The notes under the pieces are model-generated. The model was given only the letters and a program-made list of their open reading frames with translations, made no database searches and was not told the origin of the DNA. Positions 1 through 7,159 of a stretch of 64,000 bases of DNA are shown in pieces; position 1 is the first letter of the stretch; each line of letters begins with the position of its first letter. Both the position numbers and the translations under genes were made by a program. The stretch is from Okeania sp. SIO1I7 (lineage in GTDB: Bacteria > Cyanobacteriota > Cyanobacteriia > Cyanobacteriales > Microcoleaceae), in the NCBI GenBank assembly GCA_010672585.1, contig JAAHGF010000017.1, positions 163,435-227,434 of the forward strand. Reading direction: 5' to 3'.

Positions 1-1347
1 TTGACTCGCTTGCCTACATAAGTTCTATGCTTACAAGGTTTTTCTAAGTCAATAGCAGATGTTTTACTGGTGTAACTTTCTTCCATTTCAATGACTTTTA
101 CCCCAGCCAGTTGACACTTATAAGTTATCTGTTGAATTAACTTACCGTGAGGTATTTGAGTAAAATTTTGGTTGTTTTTTTTGCCGATATTTGCACCTTG
201 TTTCCAGTTATCATTTTTTCCTATGACTACAGTACCAATATTATTTATGGTTAAATACAAGGGCCACTAATTTACTGGTGTTATGCAGATAATTCTCGAC
301 AAAACGATTTCGGTGATAGGTTAACGCTTCAATCTTACGGCTAGTTTTTCTGTTGCCTTTGAGATGACTTTGGTACTTCAGCTTTTCGCTTGTTGTAAAG
401 CTGATTAACACTTTTTAGTGGCTTCCCGTTAACAAGCATAGGCTTAACACCAGGCTTGTTTGTAGATAGAGCTACCTTACTGTCAATCCCTAAGTCTATT
501 CCGGCTACATATGTTGAGTCTACTTGTGGCTGAAGAGTTTTTTCATACACTACTTCAATTATATAGCAGCTAGTAGCAGGTACTATCCTCACTTCAATCA
601 CAGTATCCACAACTACAGGTATTTTGATTTTACTCATGGATAAGTGACAAATACCCTCTTTTAGACTTGCTCTATAGACTGATTCCTTTGAATATATAAC
701 TACATTCCTACCTTGAGTTTTATTTTTATACTTTGGTATTTTAGGTTTACCTAAAAACTTCCCTGGATGTTTTGACCATTCTTTGATTGCCTGAAAATAA
801 CCACGCCAAGTGGCAACCAAGCATTTGATTATTTGTTTTGATACTTTATAGCAATGAGCGCTCAGGTATTTACAATGTCTAGCTCAAAGTGCAGTAAGTG
901 AAAAGATGTACAAAAAATAATGTGTAAATATGCCAGCGCACATTGCTATATATAGTGTATTTGCGTAAGTCCTGTGTCTGTTAAATCAAAGTCAAAGGCG
1001 CGAGTCTAGCAAACTTTAATGTAGACGCGATCGCATGGTTTGTGAAAAATATCTGTCATGTAGCAGGGCTTTGTACTATGTTAAATACAATAGTAGTATG
1101 TAAATACACCAGCGCTCATTGCTATAGTTGGTAATGATCTATAGGCATCGCTATCTTTGGTCGCGTGGTACAGTTTAGTTAGATCGAGACTTTTACCTGT
1201 CGTGAAAAAATACTGACTACAGTGATAGTTAGCCAAGTTATACAGGTTTTTTGACTTAAAAGCTAACTCATCACACACCCGCCAAAAGTTATGTGTTCGT
1301 CTAATTATATGTCTGTCAACAACAATCAATTGTGCACTAACCCTCAA
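1..1347 (-). pseudogene. tnpB: IS605-type tnpB (OrfB), disrupted and running off the window start
   Basis: Reading from 1347 downwards, the pieces rebuild one TnpB: N-terminal helices (SKNLYNLANYH), then FLGKPKIPKYK, the RuvC-I region GIDLGIDSKVALSTNKPG, YNKRKAE, RKTSRKIEALTYHRNR, then NNIGTVVIGKNDNW (the RuvC-II position) and EESYTSKTSAIDL near base 1. It is broken three ways: a MITE splits it at 849-1124, the frame shifts near 345-360, and shifts again near 250. The zinc-ribbon end lies outside the window. Removing the MITE and one TA restores LPT-KVSKQ in frame. No tnpA is visible beside it. Dead as a nuclease gene unless the frameshifts are sequencing errors. The 5' start is uncertain; only TTG is available at 1347. 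Confidence 0.85.
849..1124. mobile_element. 276 bp MITE with TA target duplication (IS630/Tc1-like)
   Basis: The ends are near-perfect inverted repeats of about 26 bp (TAGCAATGAGCGCT at the left, AGCGCTCATTGCTA at the right), flanked by TA on both sides (847-848, 1125-1126). Excising it together with one TA restores the tnpB reading frame exactly. A third copy of the terminal sequence sits inside at about 923-950, so 849-948 alone looks like a ~100 bp hairpin unit and the whole may be composite. It has no coding capacity. Confidence 0.85.
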
Positions 1348-1490
1348 ATTTTGCTGTAGTCACCTGTGACTACTATCATGGTCAAAATCATTCACTGCCT
1401 AAATTTAGGCTTTCTATTAATTTTTTGATATTACAATACTTTTCTACATTTGACAACTATTTTCTACAGTTTAAGTTTAACAGTTAATTA

Positions 1491-1548
1491 CCCAGGTCAA
1501 AATAAGATAATAGTTAACATTCAAGTAAGTTGAATTGCCAACACTTAG
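1491..1548. repeat. Remnant copy of the 3' part of the neighbouring AbrB-family gene
   Basis: About 55 bp here, including AAGATAATAGTTAAC and AAGTAAGTTGAATTGCCAA, closely match bases about 1919-1975 inside the AbrB-family gene with a handful of substitutions. The rest of 1348-1808 holds no gene. It looks like the scar of a local duplication or recombination. Confidence 0.6.
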
Positions 1549-1659
1549 TATCTTTGCGTAAGTCTTGATATTGCTATGTGTGGGTGGTGGTGGATTGTAA
1601 TTATTGTTGTTATATAGAATCCGGTTATATAGAACCCCTAAACGGATCTATTTAAAAAC

Positions 1660-1800
1660 AGAGGAGGAGATGGGGGGATGGGGGGATGGCCAGATGGGGA
1701 GATGGGGAGATGGGGAGATGGGGACCCACCCCTAACCCCTCCCAGGAGGGGGAGATGGGGAGGTGGGTCCCCACCCCTAACCCCTCCTGGGAGCTACCGG
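1660..1800. repeat. Tandem GATGGGGA tract and C-rich/G-rich repeat
   Basis: An 8-10 bp purine-rich unit (GATGGGGA) is repeated several times, followed by two copies of CCCACCCCTAACCCCTCC separated by GGAGGGGGAGATGGGG. Similar blocks recur near 15310, 15690, 25590, 29580, 39300 and 43000. An open frame on the + strand here is made only of repeat and is not a gene. Confidence 0.75.
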
Positions 1801-1808
1801 ATTTTATA

Positions 1809-2978
1809 TTACTCCTGACTCCTAACTCCTGTATGTCGCCAATCCGATGGCTCCCCTACCTGACTCCTCTTTGATATAACACTAGAGCTTTTCATTCTTT
1901 TAACTATCAGAGTTGTCAACCCTGGTCCAACTAAGATAATAGTTAACGTTCGAGTAAGTTGAATTGCCAATACTAAACCAGTATCACCACCCAACTCATT
2001 AACAGTTGCGATCATGGCTTCTATTCCCCCTGGAGTGAAACTTAACACAGAAGTAATTAAGTCTACCTCTGTTAAATTATAAAATTCATACCCTACTCCA
2101 AAGAAACCGATAATTAACACTATTACCAGTCCGATATCAATTAAAATAGCTTTCCACAATTTACGAGCATTTTGCCAGTCAAACTGAACGCCTATAGAAA
2201 TTCCTACTAGCAGGAGTCCAACTGCAAATAACCATTGAGGAACTTGTAATTTATATGGCGCTCCCCACAAAGTAGTTAACCCAACTGCAAAACTACCTAA
2301 AAAAGCAGAGGAAGGCAAACGTAATAATTTTCCGCCCCAAATTCCTAAACCACAACATCCTGCTATTACTAATAAATTCCCAAACATGGGTATGCTTGTT
2401 TTACCTGATTCCAATAAAGTTGTAGTTTGAGTCTGGTCAATAGCTGGAGAAATGAATATAGCAGCAGTTGGCATAATAAATACCACTAATAACAATCGCA
2501 AATACTGAAGGATAGCAACAGCAATTGCATCTGCACCTAGCTCTTCACTCATAGCAACAATAGCAGAAGCGCCGCCAGGAATAGATGCCAGAAAACCTGT
2601 GGATCGACTAACTCCACTCCACAGCGACAACAGATAGCCTTTAAACATACTTAAGGCAGCAGTAATCAGAATACACCCCACTACAGGAATAGCGTAAGTG
2701 CTAATTAAAAAAATTGTTTCTGGAGAAAAACGAAATGCTATAGCAATAGCAATTATTGCCTTGCCAATCATCATTATTACTCTCGGTAATGGTTGGGGAG
2801 TACCTTGAGCGATCGCATAGATAATTCCGGCAATCATTGGCCCAAGTAACCAACCGACAGGAAAGTTTAGCCAGTCGAATATAAAACCTACTAAAATAGC
2901 TAAGGTAATGGGGACAATGGTACTTTTGATAGTTGATAATTTGGAGATAATCTCTTGGTTGTTTAACACGCTTAACAA
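1809..2978 (-). CDS. AbrB-family membrane protein (PF05145 type)
   Basis: A 389-residue polytopic membrane protein. It shows the internal two-fold pattern of the AbrB membrane family (the putative ammonia monooxygenase/regulator family, unrelated to the DNA-binding AbrB): paired segments with FLASIPGGASAIVAMSEELG in the first half and LSFTPGGIEAMIATVNELGG in the second. About ten hydrophobic helices are visible. The substrate is unknown. The last ~25 residues (after IVKRMKSS) are encoded by the repeat-rich tail, so the stop has probably moved downstream of the ancestral end. Starts at ATG 2978; no obvious operon partner. Confidence 0.8.
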   Translation of the reverse strand: MLSVLNNQEIISKLSTIKSTIVPITLAILVGFIFDWLNFPVGWLLGPMIAGIIYAIAQGTPQPLPRVIMMIGKAIIAIAIAFRFSPETIFLISTYAIPVVGCILITAALSMFKGYLLSLWSGVSRSTGFLASIPGGASAIVAMSEELGADAIAVAILQYLRLLLVVFIMPTAAIFISPAIDQTQTTTLLESGKTSIPMFGNLLVIAGCCGLGIWGGKLLRLPSSAFLGSFAVGLTTLWGAPYKLQVPQWLFAVGLLLVGISIGVQFDWQNARKLWKAILIDIGLVIVLIIGFFGVGYEFYNLTEVDLITSVLSFTPGGIEAMIATVNELGGDTGLVLAIQLTRTLTIILVGPGLTTLIVKRMKSSSVISKRSQVGEPSDWRHTGVRSQE

Positions 2979-3274
2979 TATATAAAATTTGGCAGATAAC
3001 TTATATCTATTCTGGCAGCTTTAGAATTGTCAATATACTCGGGCAAGTTTTCAACATATTCAGGTATCACCATACACTTTTGACAATATTCCTGTGCCAA
3101 CAGATTAATATTAGTTATTGTAGTTGAACATTTATATTAGACATCTCCACCAAAAGAGGGAATAGGAAGAAATAATTGATAATTGATAATTGATAATTAC
3201 CTCTCCCTAAAAGGAAGAAGATTGAATAATATGACTTTAACTTGCTCCCGAACAACCCATAAATGAAATAATCT
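2979..3274. other. Intergenic, no gene seen
   Basis: Between divergent membrane-protein genes. Contains a short tandem AATTGATAATTGAT stretch near 3175-3197 and the sequence TATATTAGACATCTCC near 3136, which recurs as the target of a MITE at 25523. No promoter could be assigned with confidence. Confidence 0.5.
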
Positions 3275-3302
3275 GTAGGGACGTTGCATGCAACGTCCCT
3301 AC
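3275..3302. repeat. Perfect 28 bp palindrome
   Basis: GTAGGGACGTTGCA is followed directly by its exact reverse complement. It lies 39 bp before the start of the MFS gene and would form a hairpin in RNA. It is probably a small dispersed repeat rather than an operator, because similar GTAGGG...CCCTAC termini occur at other repeats in the window (for example 61870). Confidence 0.8.
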
Positions 3303-3341
3303 CTGTTCCCTATTCCCTATTCCCTTTTCCCTAATTTAACC

Positions 3342-4688
3342 ATGCTTAAAATTACTCCCAAAAATCTGTTACATCCTAACTATCCTTTCACTCCTAAAAA
3401 TTTCCCGTTTTTTTATGGCTGGATAATTTTAATTGTTTGCACCATTGGGGTAATAATGAGCATACCCGGTCAAACTATTGGCATGAGTGCTTTCACTGAC
3501 TATTTACTAGCTGCTACTGGTCTGTCACGCTTACAACTGAGTAATGCTTATTTTTTTGGTACTTTGACCAGTGGTTTACTATTGCCTTATGGCGGAATAT
3601 TGCTAGACCGTTTTGGGGCGCGAGTCACTGTTGTTGGTGCATCGGTAGGTTTAGCTTTAACTTTGTGTTATCTCAGTTTTAGCGATCGCCTAACTACTCT
3701 CATCAGTAACGCATTTCCTAGAATTCCCAATTCAACTATAGCGCTATTAATGCTGATATTAGGTTTTGTCTGCTTGCGTTTTTCCGGCCAAGGTATGTTA
3801 ACCATGACCAGTCGTACAACTATCGGTAAATGGTTTAACCGTCGTCGGGGTTTTGTTTCTGGTCTTAATGGTTTATTCATGGTTTTTGGGTTTTCTATTG
3901 CACCCATAGTTTCCAGTTCATTGATTAATACTTTAGGTTGGCGAAATGCTTGGCTAACTATGGCAGCAGTTGTTGGTATTGGTATGGGTTTAATAGGATG
4001 GACATTTTATCGCGATCTTCCTGAAGAATGCGGTTTATTAATGGATGGAGAAGTACAAACACCTACAGTTGAAGTAGAAAACTCATCTGAAAACAACTTG
4101 CAAGATTTTACCCGCGCTGAAGCCATCCGCACAATTATGTTTTGGGTGGTGACATTAGTATTATCTTCTCAGTCTTTGATAGTTACAGGTATCACTTTTC
4201 ATATCGTTGATATTGGTGCCGAATTTGGATTATCCCAAGTACAGACAGTGAGTATATTTTTACCCCAGGCGGTTGTATCTACAATTGTTGGTTATTTGAT
4301 GGGGGTGGCTGCAGACCGAGTTAATATCAAATATTTATTCATGGTGATGATGGTTAGTCAGGCAATAGGTGTTGCTTCTATTGCTAATCTTGGCGTGCCG
4401 TTATTTCGGGTATTAACTATTGTCGGATTTGGCATTAGTTCGGGATGTTTTGGTACTTTATCCGCAGTGGCTTTACCGCGTTTTTTTGGTAGAGCTTATT
4501 TAGGTTCTATTTCTGGTTTTCAGATGATGATTCTGGTCATAGCTAGTGCCATAGGACCTTCTTTTTTAGCTATATTTAAAGATAAATTGGGTTCTTATCA
4601 ACCTGGTCTTTATGGTTGTTTGATATTGGTAATTTTGATTTTAATTCTCACCTTTTTTGCCCGTCATCCTCGCAAACCTGATAGATGA
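3342..4688 (+). CDS. MFS transporter
   Basis: A 448-residue inner-membrane carrier with about 12 hydrophobic helices split 6+6. The loop between helices 2 and 3 carries the MFS signature-like GGILLDRFGARV, and the second half a matching GVAADRVNIKY. A hydrophilic central loop (GEVQTPTVEVENSSENN) separates the halves. The overall pattern recalls the oxalate/formate antiporter or monocarboxylate branch, but the substrate is not shown. I chose ATG 3342 rather than ATG 3288 because the extra 18 codons are encoded by repeat sequence (the 28 bp palindrome and a TTCCCTATTCCC tract). The coding end touches the first copy of the 152 bp direct repeat. Confidence 0.85.
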   Translation: MLKITPKNLLHPNYPFTPKNFPFFYGWIILIVCTIGVIMSIPGQTIGMSAFTDYLLAATGLSRLQLSNAYFFGTLTSGLLLPYGGILLDRFGARVTVVGASVGLALTLCYLSFSDRLTTLISNAFPRIPNSTIALLMLILGFVCLRFSGQGMLTMTSRTTIGKWFNRRRGFVSGLNGLFMVFGFSIAPIVSSSLINTLGWRNAWLTMAAVVGIGMGLIGWTFYRDLPEECGLLMDGEVQTPTVEVENSSENNLQDFTRAEAIRTIMFWVVTLVLSSQSLIVTGITFHIVDIGAEFGLSQVQTVSIFLPQAVVSTIVGYLMGVAADRVNIKYLFMVMMVSQAIGVASIANLGVPLFRVLTIVGFGISSGCFGTLSAVALPRFFGRAYLGSISGFQMMILVIASAIGPSFLAIFKDKLGSYQPGLYGCLILVILILILTFFARHPRKPDR

Positions 4689-4834
4689 ATTATATCAAGT
4701 CTGGATGATTAAGTATAATAAAAATGTTCCCCTCTAAATATTATGGATGTTTATGGCTTTCATCTTGACAGTCGTATTATTAAAGTACTACAATAATATT
4801 AAAAATTTTGGCTAACTAGGCTTAACTTATTGGA
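4683..4834 (+). repeat. Direct repeat copy 1, upstream of the toxin-antitoxin pair
   Basis: This 152 bp block matches 5705-5857 with five substitutions and one single-base indel. It begins at the last codons of the MFS gene and carries a promoter-like TTGACA-N18-TACAAT. The two copies bracket the antitoxin and toxin genes exactly. Confidence 0.9.
4765..4794 (+). promoter_or_regulatory. Predicted sigma-70 type promoter for the antitoxin-toxin pair
   Basis: TTGACA at 4765-4770, an 18 bp spacer, and TACAAT at 4789-4794: a perfect -35 and a 5/6 -10. It lies about 80 bp before the antitoxin start, in the conserved part of the direct repeat. Prediction only. Confidence 0.6.
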
Positions 4835-4875
4835 GATAAAGTTCCTAGAAATTAGCAAAATTAGGAGTAAAAAAA

Positions 4876-5190
4876 ATGACATCAAAAACCGTGATTCAAG
4901 TAACAACAAATGGGCAGTTAGAGTTACCCTCAGAAATTCGGTCTCAGTTACAACCAGGGGATGAATTTCTCTTGTGGCAAGAGGAAGATACTATTATCCT
5001 CAAACGGGTGGAAAAGTCTGCTGTTGAGGATATGATTAAGGCAAATCAAGGAGTTAATCATAAGTCAGACTCACATTTTTTTGAAATCTGCGATCGTCTT
5101 CATCAACTTAATGAAATTGATCCTATTTCTGAGGAAGAAATTCAAGCAGAAATTAAGTCTTATAGGCAGGAGAAGCGTAAAGCTAACTGA
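4876..5190 (+). CDS. AbrB/MazE-like antitoxin
   Basis: 104 residues. The N-terminal ~45 form a SpoVT-AbrB swapped-hairpin DNA-binding domain (VIQVTTNGQLELPSEIRSQL, then PGDEFLLWQEEDTIILKRV). The C-terminal part (residues 50-104) is charged and helical, ending EEEIQAEIKSYRQEKRK, and probably wraps the toxin. It precedes the PIN toxin by 5 bp, the usual order. Antitoxins of this kind normally repress their own promoter, and a candidate promoter lies in the direct repeat just upstream. A purine-rich AGGAGTAAAAAAA precedes ATG. Confidence 0.85.
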   Translation: MTSKTVIQVTTNGQLELPSEIRSQLQPGDEFLLWQEEDTIILKRVEKSAVEDMIKANQGVNHKSDSHFFEICDRLHQLNEIDPISEEEIQAEIKSYRQEKRKAN

Positions 5191-5195
5191 AGTTA

Positions 5196-5636
5196 ATGCG
5201 AATTATCTTAGATACCAATACTGTGATTTCTGGACTATTTTGGCGAGGGAAACCTTTTGAGGTTTTAGAATTAGTGCGATCGGGTAAAGTTGAAGTTTAC
5301 ACTTCTGAAGCGATGCTAGAAGAATTGTTAGACGTTCTACAGCGTCCTAAATTTTCAGGGAGATTAGCTTTGTTAGAGTCTAGTCCCCAAGAAGTGGTTA
5401 ATAGTTGGATTTCTTGGGTAGAAGTTGTAGAAGTTGCAGAAGTTGAAAAAGTTGTAATTTCTGACCCAGATGATGACCAAATTATTGCCTGTGCTAAATT
5501 AGCGAATGCTGATTTTATTATTTCAGGTGATACTGACCTGCTGAATATTAAGGCAGAAGTAATAATTCCGATTGTGAGTGCTGATGAGTTTATAGATATT
5601 TTGGCAAATTATACTGATAATTCAGGGGGGTGGTGA
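5196..5636 (+). CDS. PIN-domain ribonuclease toxin (VapC-like, COG1569 type)
   Basis: 146 residues forming one PIN domain. Acidic metal-binding residues are in place: D6 in LDTNTVISGLFW, E42/E43 in MLEELLDVL, D94 in SDPDDDQIIACA, and D112/D114 in SGDTDLL. PIN toxins cleave RNA with Mg2+ or Mn2+; the target is unknown. Start ATG 5196 follows the antitoxin stop by 5 bp, so translation is probably coupled. The C-terminal tail ANYTDNSGGW is not conserved-looking. The pair sits directly before the TIR operon and shares a duplicated promoter with it. Confidence 0.88.
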   Translation: MRIILDTNTVISGLFWRGKPFEVLELVRSGKVEVYTSEAMLEELLDVLQRPKFSGRLALLESSPQEVVNSWISWVEVVEVAEVEKVVISDPDDDQIIACAKLANADFIISGDTDLLNIKAEVIIPIVSADEFIDILANYTDNSGGW

Positions 5637-5704
5637 TAAAAAAGTTGGAGAGTCTTGTCGGGTTCTTGGAGTTTTTTGTGTTCTGCATAGTCAAACTAGG
5701 AAAA

Positions 5705-5857
5705 AGATGAATTATATCAAGTCTGGATGATTTAAGTATAATAAAAATGTTCTTCTCTAAATATTATGGGTGTTTATGGCTTTCATCTTGACAGTCGTAT
5801 TATTAAAGTACTACAATAGTATTAAAAATTTTAGCTAACTAGGCTTAACTTATTGGA
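5705..5857 (+). repeat. Direct repeat copy 2, upstream of the TIR operon
   Basis: 153 bp, about 96% identical to 4683-4834. Just beyond its end GCTAACTAGGCTTA (5834-5847, inside the repeat) is echoed by GCTAACCAAGGCTTA (5863-5877), a direct repeat with operator-like spacing of 29 bp that copy 1 lacks. Confidence 0.9.
5788..5817 (+). promoter_or_regulatory. Predicted promoter of the TIR operon
   Basis: TTGACA at 5788-5793, 18 bp spacer, TACAAT at 5812-5817, identical to the promoter-like element before the antitoxin. It is about 87 bp before the first gene of the operon. If real, both units share their core promoter and possibly their regulator. Prediction only. Confidence 0.6.
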
Positions 5858-5903
5858 AGATGGCTAACCAAGGCTTAGTAGATATGGTGATGGAGAAAAT
5901 TCA

Positions 5904-6398
5904 ATGGAACGAGACCCGGCTGTTTTAAAAAAAGTTTCAGTTAGCCTTCCTTTTGGCCTGGGGTCTGCTGAGTGGGAGGCAGACCAAACAGAACGTCATG
6001 CGGCCTGGTCACTCTATGTTGAACTGGTAACACGCATTTCGATACAACCATTAGGGCAAGAGGAGGGCATTTTTAGAGAAGCTTTAGACTCTCTCTATAG
6101 TTTATTTGAAACCACTCGTGAAATTTTGAAAGAAGCAGGTCCTGGTGTTGGTGCTTCATATAATTCAGTTGGTGGTATCGCGATCGCTGTTCTCAACCAA
6201 GGGTTACGGCCTTTTTTAACTAGGTGGCATCCTAGTTTGGAAGTTTGGGAAACTCAGAGACCCGATGGCGTTAGTTCTAAAGAACATGAGCTACAGTGGT
6301 CAGAAGAGCCTGAACTGCGAAAGGAACTAAAGGTTTTGGGAAATGAGCTAAATAAGTATGCTCAAGCTCTGGCTCAAGTTGCTGGTGTAGAAAATTGA
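5904..6398 (+). CDS. Small helical protein, first gene of the TIR operon; family not recognised
   Basis: 164 residues, predicted mostly alpha-helical and soluble. The middle (about 80-125) has a Gly/Ala-rich stretch (GVGASYNSVGGIAIAVLN) followed by LNQGLRPFLTRWHP, which looks like a conserved motif. The C terminus (LRKELKVLGNELNKYAQALA) is an amphipathic helix. No catalytic motif is visible. It ends 17 bp before the TIR gene, which has its own AAGGAG at 6403-6408, so the two are almost certainly co-transcribed. It may be an adaptor or regulator of the TIR protein, but that is inference from position only. Start ATG 5904 follows GGAGAAAATTCA. Confidence 0.7.
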   Translation: MERDPAVLKKVSVSLPFGLGSAEWEADQTERHAAWSLYVELVTRISIQPLGQEEGIFREALDSLYSLFETTREILKEAGPGVGASYNSVGGIAIAVLNQGLRPFLTRWHPSLEVWETQRPDGVSSKEHELQWSEEPELRKELKVLGNELNKYAQALAQVAGVEN

Positions 6399-6415
6399 AA
6401 AAAAGGAGTTTATAA

Positions 6416-7114
6416 ATGACTGAACAAAAAGAATTTGATGTTTTTCTTTCTCATAATAGTTCTGATAAGGAAAGTATTAGAATTATAGCACAAAAGCTAG
6501 AAAGGGGTGGTGTAAAAACTTGGCTAGATGAAGGGCAGTTTGTCGGTGGAGCACATTGGAAACAAGAGCTTTACGAAGCGCTCGATCAAACCAAGGTAGC
6601 TTTCTTCTTTCTAGGAACAAATGGTGTGGGGCCTTGGCAAGATGCGGAAATAGACTATTTACACAACCGTTATATAAGTAGTAGAAGGGAAAGTCCTAGA
6701 ATTGTCCCTATACGTTTACCTGGAGCTAGCATTGATAATCTTCCTAGTAAACTTAATTATTTAAAAGAGATTCAGTTTGTGACTCTTGAAAATTTGGATA
6801 GCTATGATGAGATTAGCAAATTATTGAAAATATTTCTAGAAATCCAGCACAAGCATGATGTTCCTTCAGTTGAGACAATTAAATATAATCCTAATTCCGG
6901 AAAAATAGAACGCATACAAAAGGATATAGAGACTACTAAAAAAGAATCTGATGGCTTGACCAGAAAAATAAATGTAATAGTAGAACGGCTTGATAATGTA
7001 ATAGATGTTTTAGAAGAAGAGAGTTTGAAACAGAGAAAACTGAAATTTGAGAAAGAGCGAAATTCATTAGAGGAAAAAATAAAACAGTTAGAAGCTAAAT
7101 TAGCACAACTATAA
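6416..7114 (+). CDS. TIR-domain protein with C-terminal coiled coil
   Basis: 232 residues. Residues 6-140 are a TIR domain: FDVFLSHNSSDKESI (box 1), TWLDEGQFVGGAHW, then WKQELYEALDQTKVAFFF. E51 in WKQE occupies the position of the catalytic glutamate of NAD-cleaving TIRs such as SARM1, so NADase or related nucleotide activity is plausible. Residues about 165-232 form a charged coiled coil ending EESLKQRKLKFEKER-NSLEEKIKQLEAKL. The same module recurs in the next gene product, suggesting a heteromeric pairing. Strong ribosome site AAGGAG seven bases before ATG. In bacterial immunity, TIRs usually act as effectors that deplete NAD or make signals; which applies here is unknown. Confidence 0.9.
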   Translation: MTEQKEFDVFLSHNSSDKESIRIIAQKLERGGVKTWLDEGQFVGGAHWKQELYEALDQTKVAFFFLGTNGVGPWQDAEIDYLHNRYISSRRESPRIVPIRLPGASIDNLPSKLNYLKEIQFVTLENLDSYDEISKLLKIFLEIQHKHDVPSVETIKYNPNSGKIERIQKDIETTKKESDGLTRKINVIVERLDNVIDVLEEESLKQRKLKFEKERNSLEEKIKQLEAKLAQL

Positions 7115-7159
7115 ATTAATTAATACACATTTTATCAAGTAAATTCTGTTTTAGTAATA

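Noticed and set aside
3288..3341. Upstream start for the MFS transporter
   Set aside because: The extra 18 codons come from a palindromic repeat and a TTCCCTATTCCC tract.
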